From: an uncultured Caulobacteraceae bacterium
GTDB lineage: Bacteria; Pseudomonadota; Alphaproteobacteria; Caulobacterales; Caulobacteraceae
Direction of reading: 5' to 3'
Assembly (NCBI GenBank): GCA_937138625.1
Contig: CAKZPF010000006.1
Span: forward strand, 186,001 to 250,000
DNA: 64,000 nt
The position numbers and the translations under genes are program-made. The notes below the pieces were generated by a model. That model worked only from the letters and a program-made list of their open reading frames with translations, was not told the origin of the DNA and did no database searches. Below, in pieces: positions 16,066-26,438 of this stretch. How positions within the stretch are numbered: the stretch's first letter is position 1; the number at the start of each line of letters is the position of its first letter.

Positions 16066-16096
16066 GGGGTGGGCAAATGCCCACCCCTTTTTCTTT
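16066..16096 (+). terminator. Intrinsic terminator of the small HTH gene
   Basis: A perfect 9-bp stem GGGGTGGGC/GCCCACCCC (16066-16074 with 16079-16087, loop AAAT) followed by TTTTTCTTT on the plus strand. It partly abuts the 3' end of the convergent pnp gene; on the minus strand there is no T-run. Confidence 0.92.
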
Positions 16097-18230
16097 ACTC
16101 CGCTGGTTCTTTTTCTTTTTTGCTCAGGTCTTCGCCTGTTTCCTGGTCCACGGTCTTCATCGACAGCTTGACCTTACCACGATCATCGGTGCCCATGAAT
16201 TTGACCTTCACGGTTTGACCTTCCGAGACCACATCGGACACCTTGCCCACCTTTTCAGGGGCCAGTTGGCTGATGTGAACCAAGCCGTCTTTGGGGCCAA
16301 AGAAGTTTACAAAGGCACCAAAGTCCATGATCTTCACGACCTTGCCTTCATAAATCTCGCCCACTTCTGGCTCCGAGGTCAGTTGCTTGACCCAGTCCAT
16401 AGCGGCCTTAATGGCATCCCCGTCAGCGGCAGCGATCTTCACCAGACCATCATCGTTGATTTCGATTTTGGTGCCGGTTTTTTCGGTGATCTCGCGGATC
16501 ACTTTCCCGCCCGAGCCAATGACATCACGGATTTTGTCGACCGGGATGTTCAAGCTCTCGATGCGGGGGGCGTATTGGCCCAGCTCACCACGGCTTTCAT
16601 CCAGGGCTTTGTTCATCTCGCTCAGGATGTGCAGACGGCCATCTTTGGCTTGGGCCAAGGCTTGCTGCATGATGTCTTTGGTGATGCCGGGGATTTTGAT
16701 GTCCATCTGCAGGCTGGTGATGCCTTCAGAGGTGCCGGCCACTTTGAAGTCCATGTCCCCCAGATGATCTTCATCACCCAAGATATCGGACAGCACCACA
16801 AAGCCATCTTCCTCCAGCACCAGACCCATGGCGATCCCGGAAACCGGCCGAGACAAAGGCACACCAGCATCCATCAACGCGAGCGAGGTGCCACAGACGG
16901 TGGCCATGGACGACGAGCCATTGGACTCGGTGATTTCCGAGACCACACGCACGGTGTAGGGGAAGTCTTCTGACTTCGGCATCATCGGATGGATGGCCCG
17001 CCATGCGAGTTTCCCGTGACCGATCTCGCGACGGCCGGGGCTGCCCATGCGGCCCGCTTCCCCGACCGAATAGGGCGGGAAGTTGTAGTGCAGCAGGAAG
17101 TTTTCCTTGTAGCTCCCCTCGAGGGCGTCGATGTATTGTTCATCGTCGCCGGTGCCCAAGGTGGCCACCACAATAGCCTGGGTTTCCCCACGGGTGAACA
17201 AGGCCGAACCATGGGTGCGCGGCAGAATGCCCACTTCCGAGACGATGGGGCGCACTTGGTCAAGTTTGCGGCCATCGATGCGGATTTTGCTTTCCATCAC
17301 CCCACGGCGCAGGATGTGAGCCTCGAGGTCTTTCAGCACGCCTGCCAGCGTCACATCATCATAGCCATCGGGGTTCTCGTCGCTGACCAACAAGGCCTCT
17401 TTGGCTTTGGTTTTGGCAGCCGAGATGGCCTCTTGGCGATCTTGTTTGCTTTTGATCTCATAGGCAGCGCGCAGATCGGCTTCCACCAGATCTTTGACCT
17501 TGCCAAAGGCTTCGGAGTTGTCCTGAGGCTCAAAGTCCCAAGGCGCTTTGGCCGCAACTTCGGCCAGTTTGATGATGCCTTCGATGACGGGCTTAAAGCC
17601 ATCATGGGCCAGCATCACGGCCTCGAGCATTTGCTCTTCCGAGAGCTCGTGGGCTTCGGATTCCACCATCATCACGGCGTCTTCGGTCCCGGCCACAACC
17701 AGGTCAAGCTTGCTATCTGCCATTTGCTCGATGGTGGGGTTGACGGTCAATTTGCCATCCACGAGACCCACGCGCGAGGCGCCAATCGGACCCATGAAGG
17801 GCACACCCGACAGCGTCAGCGCCGCCGAGGCTGCCACCATGGCCACCACGTCGGGATCGTTCTCCATGTCGTGGGACATCACGGTCAGAACGACCTGGGT
17901 TTCGTGTTTGAAGCCCTTCACAAACAGGGGGCGAATGGGGCGATCGATCAGGCGGCTGACCAGGGTTTCTTTTTCACTGGGACGGCCTTCGCGCTTGAAA
18001 TACCCGCCGGGGATTTTACCGGCTGCAAAGGTTTTTTCTTGGTAATTCACAGTCAGAGGGAAAAAGTCGATGCCCTCTTTTGGGGTTTTGGCTGAAACCA
18101 CGGTGGCCAGCACCACAGTTTCGCCATAGGTGGCCAGCACGGCCCCGTCGGCTTGGCGGGCGATGCGGCCCGACTCAAGGGTCAATTTGCGTCCGGCCCA
18201 GTCAATGGATACGGATTTCTTGTCAAACAT
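16095..18230 (-). CDS. pnp: Polyribonucleotide nucleotidyltransferase (PNPase)
   Basis: PNPase degrades RNA 3' to 5' by phosphorolysis and is a core degradosome enzyme. The 711-residue protein contains two RNase PH domains (first ~1-225, second ~310-540 with [23 protein letters not shown]), a helical linker, a KH domain ([18 protein letters not shown] near residue 560) and a C-terminal S1 domain ([17 protein letters not shown]). It follows rpsO in the same direction, the classic rpsO-pnp arrangement. Confidence 0.97.
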   Translation of the reverse strand: MFDKKSVSIDWAGRKLTLESGRIARQADGAVLATYGETVVLATVVSAKTPKEGIDFFPLTVNYQEKTFAAGKIPGGYFKREGRPSEKETLVSRLIDRPIRPLFVKGFKHETQVVLTVMSHDMENDPDVVAMVAASAALTLSGVPFMGPIGASRVGLVDGKLTVNPTIEQMADSKLDLVVAGTEDAVMMVESEAHELSEEQMLEAVMLAHDGFKPVIEGIIKLAEVAAKAPWDFEPQDNSEAFGKVKDLVEADLRAAYEIKSKQDRQEAISAAKTKAKEALLVSDENPDGYDDVTLAGVLKDLEAHILRRGVMESKIRIDGRKLDQVRPIVSEVGILPRTHGSALFTRGETQAIVVATLGTGDDEQYIDALEGSYKENFLLHYNFPPYSVGEAGRMGSPGRREIGHGKLAWRAIHPMMPKSEDFPYTVRVVSEITESNGSSSMATVCGTSLALMDAGVPLSRPVSGIAMGLVLEEDGFVVLSDILGDEDHLGDMDFKVAGTSEGITSLQMDIKIPGITKDIMQQALAQAKDGRLHILSEMNKALDESRGELGQYAPRIESLNIPVDKIRDVIGSGGKVIREITEKTGTKIEINDDGLVKIAAADGDAIKAAMDWVKQLTSEPEVGEIYEGKVVKIMDFGAFVNFFGPKDGLVHISQLAPEKVGKVSDVVSEGQTVKVKFMGTDDRGKVKLSMKTVDQETGEDLSKKEKEPAE

Positions 18231-18329
18231 AGTCGTTTCCTTCGTTCGTACAGGTTTGAGGGGTTAAGCCGACATGGGGCGGTTGGGCGAATTCCCGTGC
18301 GCGCCAAAATCGAACCCCCCAAACGATAA

Positions 18330-18349
18330 CGGACGTCCCCTGACGTCCG
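18330..18349 (-). promoter_or_regulatory. rpsO-pnp intercistronic hairpin
   Basis: A perfect CGGACGT/ACGTCCG stem with a 6-nt loop lies 14 bases after rpsO and about 100 bases before pnp. In E. coli this interval holds a terminator and an RNase III site through which PNPase controls itself; here only the hairpin is seen, with no clear T-run, so attenuation or processing is inferred by analogy. Confidence 0.5.
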
Positions 18350-18362
18350 CTTCGTATGGTGC

Positions 18363-18632
18363 CTATCGTCTTAGGCCCAGGGTTTGGATCAGAGCCTTGT
18401 AGCGCCCCATATCCTTTTTCATCAGATGGTCCAGCAAACGACGACGCTGCGAGACCAGTTTCAACAACCCCCGGCGGGAGTGGTTATCTTTTTTGTGATC
18501 TTTGAAATGTTCCGTCAGATTGGCAATGCGTTCTGTCAAAATGGCAACTTGCACTTCTGTCGAACCGGTATCGTCTTTGCCCCGGCCATGGTCTTTGATC
18601 AATTCTGCTTTACGCTCTTGTGTAATCGACAT
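18363..18632 (-). CDS. rpsO: 30S ribosomal protein S15
   Basis: S15 binds 16S rRNA helices in the central domain and helps assemble the small-subunit platform. The 89-residue protein has the expected length and sequence: [42 protein letters not shown] and a C-terminal [16 protein letters not shown] lies 8 nt before the ATG, inside the end of truB, which overlaps this gene by 23 bases in another frame. Confidence 0.98.
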   Translation of the reverse strand: MSITQERKAELIKDHGRGKDDTGSTEVQVAILTERIANLTEHFKDHKKDNHSRRGLLKLVSQRRRLLDHLMKKDMGRYKALIQTLGLRR

Positions 18633-19590
18633 CGGGTTTCTCCGTTTTTATAAACACCCGTTTGGGACTGAGCTGTCCGGCGCGGGCCTCACACAAGGCC
18701 ACCTCGTCCTGTCCCGCCATGGCCAGAACCCAGCGGTCATCTCCGGTGGGATCGTGATCCAGATGCTGAGCACGCAGCTCATCACGCACATGGGGCAGAA
18801 GGGCGATGGCCCGACCTTGCCTTAAATGTGAAGCCTCGGGTCCCGTCACGGCCACCGCCGGGATGTCGTCCAGCGCGGTCGCAATGGGCACTAAGGCCTC
18901 TAAGGCTCGGCCCTCATTACACATTTTTTCAAAAGAATCCAGTGAAATTGCACGGGCCTCTGCAAAGGCCCCCAGCTGTGTGCGCCGAAGCGCTGTCACA
19001 TGTCCCTCGGTGCCCAACACTGCGCACAAATCCCGCGCCAAGGCTCGCACATAGCCCCCCTTGCCACAACACATACGCAAAACGCAGTGATCGGCATCGG
19101 GGATGTCCACGACCTCGAGCGTATAAACGGTGATGGGTCGGGCTTCGAGCTCGACTTCTTCGCCATCGCGCGCCAGATCATAGGCACGCTCGCCATTGAC
19201 CTTGATGGCCGAGTATTTGGGCGGCACTTGCTGAATTTCGCCTGTGAATTGGGGCAGGGCGTTTTCGATGGCCTCACGGCTGGGGCGCACATCCGAGGTG
19301 GCGATGACCGCCCCTTCCGCGTCTTGGCTGTCGGTGCTTTGGCCCCATTGGATGGTGAACTCATAGGTTTTGTCGGCGTCCATGACAAAGGGCACGGTCT
19401 TGGTGGCTTCGCCCAGCGCGATGGGCAACAGCCCGGTGGCGAGCGGGTCCAGCGTGCCGGCGTGTCCGGCCTTTTGGGCTTGCAATAGCCAGCGCACGCG
19501 CCCCACAGCGGCCGTCGAGGTCATCTCCAGCGGTTTGTCCAGCACCAACCAGCCGGTGATGGGGTTGCCTTTTTTGCGACGTCGTCCCAT
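18610..19590 (-). CDS. truB: tRNA pseudouridine(55) synthase TruB
   Basis: TruB makes the universal pseudouridine 55 in the tRNA T-loop and also acts as a tRNA folding chaperone. The 326-residue protein has [13 protein letters not shown] near the N-terminus, the catalytic Asp in [20 protein letters not shown] near residue 45, [16 protein letters not shown] and a [15 protein letters not shown] motif. The C-terminal part is a PUA-like segment. The last 23 bases overlap the start of rpsO. It follows rbfA in the conserved rbfA-truB-rpsO-pnp order. Confidence 0.96.
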   Translation of the reverse strand: MGRRRKKGNPITGWLVLDKPLEMTSTAAVGRVRWLLQAQKAGHAGTLDPLATGLLPIALGEATKTVPFVMDADKTYEFTIQWGQSTDSQDAEGAVIATSDVRPSREAIENALPQFTGEIQQVPPKYSAIKVNGERAYDLARDGEEVELEARPITVYTLEVVDIPDADHCVLRMCCGKGGYVRALARDLCAVLGTEGHVTALRRTQLGAFAEARAISLDSFEKMCNEGRALEALVPIATALDDIPAVAVTGPEASHLRQGRAIALLPHVRDELRAQHLDHDPTGDDRWVLAMAGQDEVALCEARAGQLSPKRVFIKTEKPDVDYTRA

Positions 19591-19607
19591 GTCTGTCGTC
19601 CTATGCC

Positions 19608-20066
19608 TTAGGTCTCGTTATTCCCAGGCGAAGGGTCATGGTCCTTGTCGGCATCCAAATCCCGCTTCACGTCCTCTGACAAAAACAGTGCGTCCATTTT
19701 CGCCGCATAATCATAGCTTTCGTCATGAAGGAATTTCAGATCGGGCGTAAACTTGGTTTCGATCTTCCGCCCCAATTTTCCCCGGATGAACTTGGCTGAT
19801 CGATTCAGACTATCGATCATATCTTCAATGTCGCTGCCCCCAAGATCACGCCCGCCCAAGGGTTCGACAAAGACGGTGGCATGGCGCAGATCGGGGCTGA
19901 GGCGCACCTCGGAAATGGTGATCATGGCCCCGCGCAGGGGACCATCATAAAGCTCCTCACGCTGTAAGATCTCCACCAAGGCATGGCGGATCAGCTCGCC
20001 GGCGCGCAATTGGCGCTGGCTGGGGCCTTTGTCGGGACTCTGGTGCTTAGATTTACGTCTGCTCAT
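19608..20066 (-). CDS. rbfA: 30S ribosome-binding factor RbfA
   Basis: RbfA binds the 30S subunit and helps mature the 5' end of 16S rRNA. The 152-residue protein carries RQLRAGELIRHALVEILQRE, TISEVRLSPDLRHATVFVEPLGG and a KFTPDLKFLHDESYD segment, matching the KH-like family fold. A charged C-terminal tail (DLDADKDHDPS) follows. It lies between infB and truB in the standard order, 17 bases before truB. Confidence 0.95.
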   Translation of the reverse strand: MSRRKSKHQSPDKGPSQRQLRAGELIRHALVEILQREELYDGPLRGAMITISEVRLSPDLRHATVFVEPLGGRDLGGSDIEDMIDSLNRSAKFIRGKLGRKIETKFTPDLKFLHDESYDYAAKMDALFLSEDVKRDLDADKDHDPSPGNNET

Positions 20067-20189
20067 AATTTAGACTTCTTGAAGTCCCTCTCATATCGAA
20101 GAGGGTAACAGGCCACGTCGGGTGAGGGGCGGAGATCTTTCGTTGGTCCTTCCGCACCCTTACCCTTACGGCGTCGGTGGGTTTGATGT
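20067..20189 (-). other. infB-rbfA spacer
   Basis: These 123 bases between infB and rbfA hold no gene. A short inverted repeat CCCTC/GAGGG (about 20083-20104) lies close to the rbfA start; no T-run follows, so read-through from infB is expected. Confidence 0.5.
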
Positions 20190-22820
20190 CTAATCCAAGG
20201 TGCGGGTGACGGTTTCCTCGGTAAAGCATTCGATGACATCACCAGGCTGCAAGTCATGGTAATTTTCAAAGCCCATGCCGCATTCCTGCCCGGTGACCAC
20301 TTCGGCCACTTCATCTTTGAAGCGCTTCAGGGTCGAGAGCTTGCCATCGTGAATGACCACACTGTCGCGCAGCAGACGCACACGCGCCCCGCGTTGCACT
20401 ACCCCTTCGGTGACGCGACAGCCAGCGACCTTGCCGACCTTGGAGATGTTGAACACCTCCAGGACCTCGGCATTGCCCAGGAAGGTTTCCCGGATCACAG
20501 GTTCCAACAGGCCAGACATGGCGGCTTTGATGTCATCCAACAGATCATAGATCACAGCGTATTGACGGATCTCGACCCCTTCCCGGTCCGCGAGGTCACG
20601 CGCACCTTTCATCGGGCGCACATTAAAGGCGATGATGGGCGCGCCTGCGGATTTCGCCAGCAAGACGTCACTTTCGTTCACCCCACCCACGGCGCTGTGA
20701 ATGATGCGTCCGCGCACCTCGTCGGTGCCCAACTTGTCGATGGATCCGGCAATGGCCTCGGCCGAACCTTGCACGTCGGCCTTGACGACCAAGGCCAGGT
20801 CTTTGATCTCATCGGTTTTCAGCTTGGCCATCATTTGCTCAAGCGAGCCCATAGCCACGGGCGCTGCCGATTGTTCGCGCTTTTTGCGCTGACGATATTC
20901 GGTGATTTCCCGGGCGCGCGCTTCACTTTCCACCACCGCAAAGGCTTCGCCGGGATCCGGGGCCCCATCAAGGCCCAAGATCACCACCGGTTGGGCAGGC
21001 TCGGCAGTTTTCAGCTGTTGATTGCGCTCGTCCACCAGGGCCCGCACCTTGCCCCATTGGCGACCGGCGACCACGATGTCACCGCGCTTCAGGGTGCCAC
21101 GCTTGACCAACAAGGTGGCGACCGGCCCACGGCCTTTGTCCAGTTGTGACTCGATCACCATGCCTTCGGCGCGGCAGTCGGGGTTGGCTTTCAACTCCAA
21201 CAGTTCCGCTTGCAGGGTGATGGCATCGGTCAGCCCATCCAAATTCATCTTTTTCAGGGCCGAAACCTCGACGGTTTGAATCTCGCCGCCCATGCTTTCC
21301 ACAATGACCTCGTGATTCAGCAGGTCGGTGTAAACGCGGTTAGGGTCGGCGCCTTCCTTGTCGATTTTGTTCACCGCCACAATCATCGGCACCTCGGCGG
21401 CCTTGGCGTGGTTAATGGCCTCGATGGTTTGGGGCATGATGCCGTCATCGGCGGCCACCACCAGAATAACTATATCGGTGGCCTGCGCTCCACGGGAACG
21501 CATGGCCGAAAAGGCCGCGTGGCCAGGGGTATCGAGGAAGGTGATGCGGCTTTTGTCTTTCAAGCGCACCTGATAAGCCCCGATGTGCTGGGTGATGCCG
21601 CCGGCCTCGCCCGCCACCACATCGGTTTCCCGCAAGGCATCAAGAAGTGACGTCTTGCCGTGGTCAACGTGACCCATGATGGTCACCACCGGTGGGCGGG
21701 GTTTCAGATCTTTGGGATCGTCTTGGGCGGTGTCGAGGAAGCCTTCTTCGACATCGGATTCCGACACGCGCTTGACGGTGTGGCCAAATTCAATGGCGAT
21801 CAGCTCGGCGGTGTCGGGATCAATCACATCATTGATCTTGGCCATGGTGCCTTGTTTCATCATATATTTGATGACCTCGGCGGCACGGGTGGCCATGCGG
21901 TTGGCGAGCTCTTGCACCGTGATGGCTTCGGGGATGACCACTTCGCGGCTGACGTGTTGGGCCTCGCCGGTGCCTTGCATGCGGGCGCGTTTTTCCCGCT
22001 CTTTTTCGCGGGCGCGTTTAACGGAGGCCAACGAGCGTGAGCGTTCATTGCCCTCCATATCGTTCAGCACCGATGTAATGGTCAGGCGGCCCTCGCGGCG
22101 TTTTCCGCCGCCCTTGCGCGAAGGTTTCGGGGCGCTGCGCTTGTCATTCTCGAAATCATCGCGGCGCGCATCCTTGCTGGGGCGGGCGCCACCGGCGGGC
22201 GGCGGCGGGGGCACATCGGCAGGCGAAGGCGCTTGGGGGTCAGGCTTGCGGGCCTCGGGCTTTTTCTCGGCTTTTGGCCCAGTGCGGGTCAGGCGACGCC
22301 CAGCCGAGCGCGGTCCGTCCATATTCTGTGTCCGCGTTGGCGCGTCTTCGGGGTTCAGGGCCGTGGCCGGGGAGGCGGGTTCGTCCTTGGCGGTGTCGTC
22401 TGCTTTATCTTCTGCCTTTTGCGCTTCGGCCTGCGCAGCTTTTTCAGCCGCGGCTTTGGCGGCAGCCTCTTCGGCTTTCTTTGCGTCCTCTTCCGCCTTC
22501 CGGCGGGCGGCTTCAGCCTTCTCGGCTTCGGCTTTGGTGGTGGCTTCGGCTTCCGCCTTTTTGGCGGCTTCGATGGCGCGCTGGCGGGCCTTCATTTCCT
22601 CGTCCGAGAGATGCGATGGTGCCTCGGGCTCAGGGCTTTGGCCGGGGGCCTTGCTTTGGCCCGGGCCCACCATGCGTTTGCGCTTGGTTTCCACCACAAC
22701 GGTTTTCGAGCGCCCATGGCTGAAGCTTTGGCGGACCACACCGGCCCCCACAGTTTTCTTCAGCGTCAACGGTTTGCGACCGGAGGCGGATTTTTTGTCG
22801 TCGTTCTTGTCTTCACTCAT
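20190..22820 (-). CDS. infB: Translation initiation factor IF-2
   Basis: IF-2 is the GTPase that delivers fMet-tRNA to the 30S subunit and promotes subunit joining. The start gives [14 protein letters not shown] and then [20 protein letters not shown], the usual alphaproteobacterial N-terminus. A long Ala/Glu/Lys-rich, probably coiled-coil region spans ~75-150, then a Pro/Arg-rich linker. The G domain has [17 protein letters not shown] and NKID motifs between ~380 and ~490. Two beta-barrel domains and the C2 domain complete ~876 residues. The first 8 bases overlap the ylxR stop. Confidence 0.97.
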   Translation of the reverse strand: MSEDKNDDKKSASGRKPLTLKKTVGAGVVRQSFSHGRSKTVVVETKRKRMVGPGQSKAPGQSPEPEAPSHLSDEEMKARQRAIEAAKKAEAEATTKAEAEKAEAARRKAEEDAKKAEEAAAKAAAEKAAQAEAQKAEDKADDTAKDEPASPATALNPEDAPTRTQNMDGPRSAGRRLTRTGPKAEKKPEARKPDPQAPSPADVPPPPPAGGARPSKDARRDDFENDKRSAPKPSRKGGGKRREGRLTITSVLNDMEGNERSRSLASVKRAREKEREKRARMQGTGEAQHVSREVVIPEAITVQELANRMATRAAEVIKYMMKQGTMAKINDVIDPDTAELIAIEFGHTVKRVSESDVEEGFLDTAQDDPKDLKPRPPVVTIMGHVDHGKTSLLDALRETDVVAGEAGGITQHIGAYQVRLKDKSRITFLDTPGHAAFSAMRSRGAQATDIVILVVAADDGIMPQTIEAINHAKAAEVPMIVAVNKIDKEGADPNRVYTDLLNHEVIVESMGGEIQTVEVSALKKMNLDGLTDAITLQAELLELKANPDCRAEGMVIESQLDKGRGPVATLLVKRGTLKRGDIVVAGRQWGKVRALVDERNQQLKTAEPAQPVVILGLDGAPDPGEAFAVVESEARAREITEYRQRKKREQSAAPVAMGSLEQMMAKLKTDEIKDLALVVKADVQGSAEAIAGSIDKLGTDEVRGRIIHSAVGGVNESDVLLAKSAGAPIIAFNVRPMKGARDLADREGVEIRQYAVIYDLLDDIKAAMSGLLEPVIRETFLGNAEVLEVFNISKVGKVAGCRVTEGVVQRGARVRLLRDSVVIHDGKLSTLKRFKDEVAEVVTGQECGMGFENYHDLQPGDVIECFTEETVTRTLD

Positions 22821-23520
22821 GGTTCGCGATCTTCTGTTGTTGGGCATCAGCCGCTGAAAGCAGCGGCCGCAGCCAGGTTTCGGGCGTCAAAGGGCAAAAG
22901 GCGGCAAGGGTTGTGGCCAAGCGGCACCAGGCTTGACAAGCCGGACCCGGTCTGAAGGCCCCGTGTATGACATTCTCTTGGCCCAAAGCCAAGCCCAGGG
23001 CCTCAGAATCAAAGGCACCACAGACAAAAATGTCACGATCAGTGGCGTGCAGAAGCCGCAACAGCTTGTTGCGACCATCTTCGGCCCCGTCATGAGCTCC
23101 GATATAGGCACCCACTTGGCGGGCTTTCAAGGCCTTGGCCACATTTTCATGCCCCAGGATAATCTCACCAGACCGGCGGGCCAGACCCAGCCGGTTCAGC
23201 AGATCCTGGCGCAGTTGGTTTTCGATCTGTTGCGCCAAATCCCCGTTGATGGTCACGGTTTGGCGAAACCCGCGGGCAAACAGATTCTTCTGTTGCGCGG
23301 TGTTGATATGATCGCGATCAGCGCTGACCCAGACCCCGCGGCCGGGCAGGCGGGCTTTCAGGTCTGGCACCACAAGCCCATCGGGGCTCAGGGCGAACCG
23401 GATCAAGTCTGATGTCGGCCGCACGGCCTTGCTGACAAGGCATTGGCGCGTGGGCGTCGATGAGGTTCGGACCCCAGGATGACCTGCTGGGCTACATGGT
23501 GGTGTCGGCTTCTTCGTCAT
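22813..23520 (-). CDS. ylxR: YlxR-family RNA-binding protein fused to an L7Ae-like domain
   Basis: The nusA-infB operon protein YlxR (DUF448). Residues ~20-95 hold the YlxR domain: [24 protein letters not shown] and [13 protein letters not shown], a basic RNA-binding patch. Residues ~115-200 ([23 protein letters not shown]) resemble the ribosomal L7Ae/L30e-like fold usual in alphaproteobacterial versions. It overlaps the nusA 3' end by 29 bases and infB by 8, so the three genes are tightly coupled. Confidence 0.9.
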   Translation of the reverse strand: MTKKPTPPCSPAGHPGVRTSSTPTRQCLVSKAVRPTSDLIRFALSPDGLVVPDLKARLPGRGVWVSADRDHINTAQQKNLFARGFRQTVTINGDLAQQIENQLRQDLLNRLGLARRSGEIILGHENVAKALKARQVGAYIGAHDGAEDGRNKLLRLLHATDRDIFVCGAFDSEALGLALGQENVIHGAFRPGPACQAWCRLATTLAAFCPLTPETWLRPLLSAADAQQQKIANHE

Positions 23521-25096
23521 CGGAAGCCTCCTCCTCGGGCGTGGGCTCGATCCAGCCCAGCTTGACGCGAGCGGCCATGATCAAGTCCTCGGCCTGTTGT
23601 GATGTGACGCGGAAGTCTTCCAGGATGCCTGGCTCCCGCACGCGCTCGCCGTTTTTGGTCTCATACCAACCGCGAATGTCGTCAGGGGTCAGACCAGCAA
23701 AGTCTTCGAGCGTTTTGACGTCGTTCTCGCCCAAGGCCACATGCATGGCAGGGGTCAAGCCTTCCATGGCGATCAGATCATCAGCCACACCCAGCTCGCG
23801 ACGTTTTTCATCCAAGGCGATGGCCTCTTTTTCCAGATGCTCGCGGGCGCGGGCCTGCAGCTCCTCGGCGGTTTCCTCGTCGAAACCTTCGATATAGGCC
23901 AGCTCTTGCAGCTCGACATAGGCCACCTCTTCGATGGTGGCGAAGCCTTCGGTGGCCAGCAACTGGGCGATGACCTCATCAACATCCAGTGCCTCTTGGA
24001 AGAGCGCCGTGCGTTCGGTGAATTCTTTCTGGCGACGCTCAGATTCCTCAGCCTCGGTCATGATGTCAATGGTCCAGCCGGTCAGCTGCGAGGCTAGGCG
24101 CACATTCTGTCCGCGACGACCAATGGCCAGCGACAGTTGCTCGTCGGGGACCACCACTTCGACGCGGCCTTCGTCCTCGTCCAGCACCACCTTGGCAACC
24201 TCGGCGGGCGCCAGGGCGTTGACGATGAAGGTGGCAGGCTCGGGCGACCAGGGGATAATGTCCACCTTCTCACCTTGCAGCTCTCCGACCACCGCTTGCA
24301 CGCGGCTGCCGCGCATCCCCACACAGGCCCCGACGGGGTCAATGGACCCATCACGGGAAATCACCGCCATCTTGGCTCGCGAGCCTGGATCACGGGCCAC
24401 CGCCTGAATGGTGATGATGCCGTCATAAACCTCGGGCACCTCTTGGGTGAACAGCTTGGCCATGAAGTCAGGATGCGTGCGGGAGAGCAACAATTGCGGC
24501 CCCCGGTTTTCCCGGCGCACGTCCATCAAATAGGCGCGCACGCGGTCACCGGTGTTGAACATTTCGCGGGGAATGGTCTGATCCCGGCGCATCATGGCCT
24601 CGGCCCGGCCCAGGTCGACAATGACATTGCCGTACTCGACGCGCTTGACCACACCACTGAGGATCTCGCCCACGCGGTCTTTGTATTCTTCGTGCTGGCG
24701 TTCACGCTCGGCTTCGCGCACGCGTTGGGTGATAACCTGTTTGGCGGTTTGGGCTTGCACACGGCCAAAATCAAGCGGTGGCAGTTCGTCTTCGTAGACC
24801 TTACCCAGCTCGGCTTCGGGGTCGCTTTTCAGGGCGTCTTTCAGTGACAGCTCGCGCTCTTCGTTTTCCACCTCTTCCACAACGGTCACACAGCGGGTGA
24901 TGGTGGTCTCGCCGGTTTTGGGGTCGATGTGCACGCGGATGTCGCGCTCCGAGCCATAACGCGCCCGGGCGGCCTTTTGCATGGCCTCTTCCATGGCCGA
25001 GAGCACCAGGTGCTTTTCGATGGATTTTTCACGGGCCACGGCATCAGCAATTTGCAACAGCTCCAGCCGGTTGGCGGCAACACCTGCGTAACTCAT
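23492..25096 (-). CDS. nusA: Transcription termination/antitermination factor NusA
   Basis: NusA binds RNA polymerase and modulates pausing, termination and rRNA antitermination. The 534-residue protein has the N-terminal RNAP-binding domain ([14 protein letters not shown]), an S1 domain near 130-200 ([21 protein letters not shown]), KH1 and KH2 ([30 protein letters not shown]) and two C-terminal helix-hairpin-helix acidic repeats ([38 protein letters not shown]). It starts 4 bases before the rimP stop. The order rimP-nusA-ylxR-infB is conserved. Confidence 0.97.
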   Translation of the reverse strand: MSYAGVAANRLELLQIADAVAREKSIEKHLVLSAMEEAMQKAARARYGSERDIRVHIDPKTGETTITRCVTVVEEVENEERELSLKDALKSDPEAELGKVYEDELPPLDFGRVQAQTAKQVITQRVREAERERQHEEYKDRVGEILSGVVKRVEYGNVIVDLGRAEAMMRRDQTIPREMFNTGDRVRAYLMDVRRENRGPQLLLSRTHPDFMAKLFTQEVPEVYDGIITIQAVARDPGSRAKMAVISRDGSIDPVGACVGMRGSRVQAVVGELQGEKVDIIPWSPEPATFIVNALAPAEVAKVVLDEDEGRVEVVVPDEQLSLAIGRRGQNVRLASQLTGWTIDIMTEAEESERRQKEFTERTALFQEALDVDEVIAQLLATEGFATIEEVAYVELQELAYIEGFDEETAEELQARAREHLEKEAIALDEKRRELGVADDLIAMEGLTPAMHVALGENDVKTLEDFAGLTPDDIRGWYETKNGERVREPGILEDFRVTSQQAEDLIMAARVKLGWIEPTPEEEASDDEEADTTM

Positions 25097-25644
25097 AGGG
25101 ATTCTCCGGTTGTGGTGTTCACAGTTTGGGTTTCAGGATCGATATCCACCTGGGGGGCAGATTTCAACATCTCGTCGGTGATCACCAGTTTGGCCTCGGT
25201 GATCCAACCAAAAGGCAACTCGGCCACTTGGTCATCTTCGCCATCAAGGGCGATCAAAACGGTGCTGCCCTCAATGCCTTCGATTTGGCCGCGGAAGCGT
25301 TTTTTGCCTTCCACCAAACGATCGAGGCTCAGCTTGATCCACGAGCCCGTATAGGTCTCAAAATCCTTCAGGCTGACCAAGGGCCGGTCCAGACCGGGTG
25401 ACGAGACCTCGAGCACATATTCATGGGTGATGGGGTCGTGTTCTTCCAAGGCGCTCGAGAAAGCCCGAGACAGGCGCGCGCAATTGTCCACTGTCATGCG
25501 GCCTTGGGCGTCTTCGGCAAAGATCTGCAGCACCGGGCGTTTGGATCCCGTCAGGCGCAGGCGCACGATCTCGAACCCCATACCCGTGGCAACAGGTTCC
25601 AGAAGGGCAAGAAGCTGATCTTCGAAAGGGGTCTTGGTGCGCAC
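25093..25644 (-). CDS. rimP: Ribosome maturation factor RimP
   Basis: RimP helps assemble the 30S subunit. The 183-residue protein has an N-terminal GMGFEIVRLRLTGSKRPVLQIF strand-helix pattern, ISRAF-like CARLSRAFSSALEE and YVLEVSSPGLDRPL near residue 85, the family signature, followed by the small beta-barrel C-terminal domain with KLSLDRLVEGKKRFRG. GTG is the probable start, without a good Shine-Dalgarno sequence. The gene heads the nusA-infB operon, behind a promoter and a two-hairpin leader. Confidence 0.94.
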   Translation of the reverse strand: MRTKTPFEDQLLALLEPVATGMGFEIVRLRLTGSKRPVLQIFAEDAQGRMTVDNCARLSRAFSSALEEHDPITHEYVLEVSSPGLDRPLVSLKDFETYTGSWIKLSLDRLVEGKKRFRGQIEGIEGSTVLIALDGEDDQVAELPFGWITEAKLVITDEMLKSAPQVDIDPETQTVNTTTGESL

Positions 25645-25676
25645 GAGAGGTAAGGCCTTTGCCGGTTTGATGTACG

Positions 25677-25727
25677 AAAAAAGCGGCCACCGTTTCCGAT
25701 GCCGCCTACATATTTGCCAGTATGTAG
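25677..25727 (-). promoter_or_regulatory. Attenuator-like leader of the rimP-nusA-infB operon
   Basis: Read on the minus strand from the probable start near 25736: first a perfect 7-bp hairpin CTACATA/TATGTAG (25706-25727, loop 8), then a GC-rich hairpin (25683-25705, GCGGC/GCCGC with a bulge) followed by six T (25677-25682). This is an intrinsic terminator placed about 33 bases before the rimP start, so transcription of the whole cluster could be attenuated. NusA or a ribosomal factor is the obvious candidate effector; none is shown. Confidence 0.6.
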
Positions 25728-25742
25728 TCTGAAGATGTGGGC

Positions 25743-25771
25743 ACTATAGGGGAAGTTCAGAAAAAAGTAAA
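25743..25771 (-). promoter_or_regulatory. Sigma70-like promoter of the rimP-nusA-infB operon
   Basis: On the minus strand, -35 TTTACT (25766-25771), exactly 17 nt, -10 TATAGT (25743-25748). It lies about 100 bases before the rimP start and directly upstream of the attenuator-like leader. Confidence 0.7.
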
Positions 25772-25873
25772 GGCCTTTGCGTGCTGGGGTCGAGACGTGG
25801 GCTTTCCTACGCGGCGCATACAGGATATAGGCGGGCGGTGTTCTGTTGCCAGCACCCACCCGGAGTGTTTTTA

Positions 25874-26422
25874 ATGACCCAGCCGACCCTACACCCCTAT
25901 GACCAGATCCTCGAGACGGCGAAAACCTACACGGAAAATCCCGATGGGTTCGAAGATCAATTGGCTCAAGAGGACAGCGCCCTACGGCACGACATCCGGG
26001 CCGCTGGCTATAAGCTGGTGCAAACGGAATGGGTGGATTGGGATGGTGACGAAGTGCCTGAATATGAGCGCTTTGTGTTCAGAGACGGCCAACAACGCGT
26101 ATTGGACAATGAAATCACCGTGACCCGCATCGACATGACCGAGGCGCGCCAGGTTTTGGAAGAGACCGGTGAGTATGATCCCCTTCTGCAGCGCATTGAT
26201 CAATACAATCTTAGACGCTACCAGCAGAACAGCGCGATCGACCCCGAGGCCCTTGAAATGGAAGCGGTGTTGCTAGAAGCCCAGGGGCCGATGCTGGAGG
26301 CCGAAGACGTGCCCGCCGCCGATGTGTATACGGCTTATGCGGCGACATTGGACGAGGCCAGCAGTCGGGTCTTTGCGGGCAACGTGGCCTTTAATTTTGT
26401 GCTGTTTGAGTGGCGTCAGTAG
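25874..26422 (+). CDS. Unrecognised acidic protein
   Basis: No family was recognised. The 182-residue, acidic protein has no signal peptide or membrane segment. Visible features are a DWDGDEVPEYERF stretch near residue 55, which has the spaced acidic residues of a calcium-binding loop but not a full EF-hand, and a helical, Glu/Ala-rich second half (LEMEAVLLEAQGPMLEAED). GGAG lies 8 nt before the ATG. It is the only plus-strand gene in this part and sits between trmB and rimP, inside an otherwise all-minus housekeeping block, pointing to insertion. A real gene is likely. Confidence 0.7.
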   Translation: MTQPTLHPYDQILETAKTYTENPDGFEDQLAQEDSALRHDIRAAGYKLVQTEWVDWDGDEVPEYERFVFRDGQQRVLDNEITVTRIDMTEARQVLEETGEYDPLLQRIDQYNLRRYQQNSAIDPEALEMEAVLLEAQGPMLEAEDVPAADVYTAYAATLDEASSRVFAGNVAFNFVLFEWRQ

Positions 26423-26438
26423 AGCCGGGTGGGCTCGT

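Noticed and set aside
16989-18095. Plus-strand open frame antisense to pnp
   Set aside because: pnp is intact with all domains; the opposite frame is a compositional shadow.
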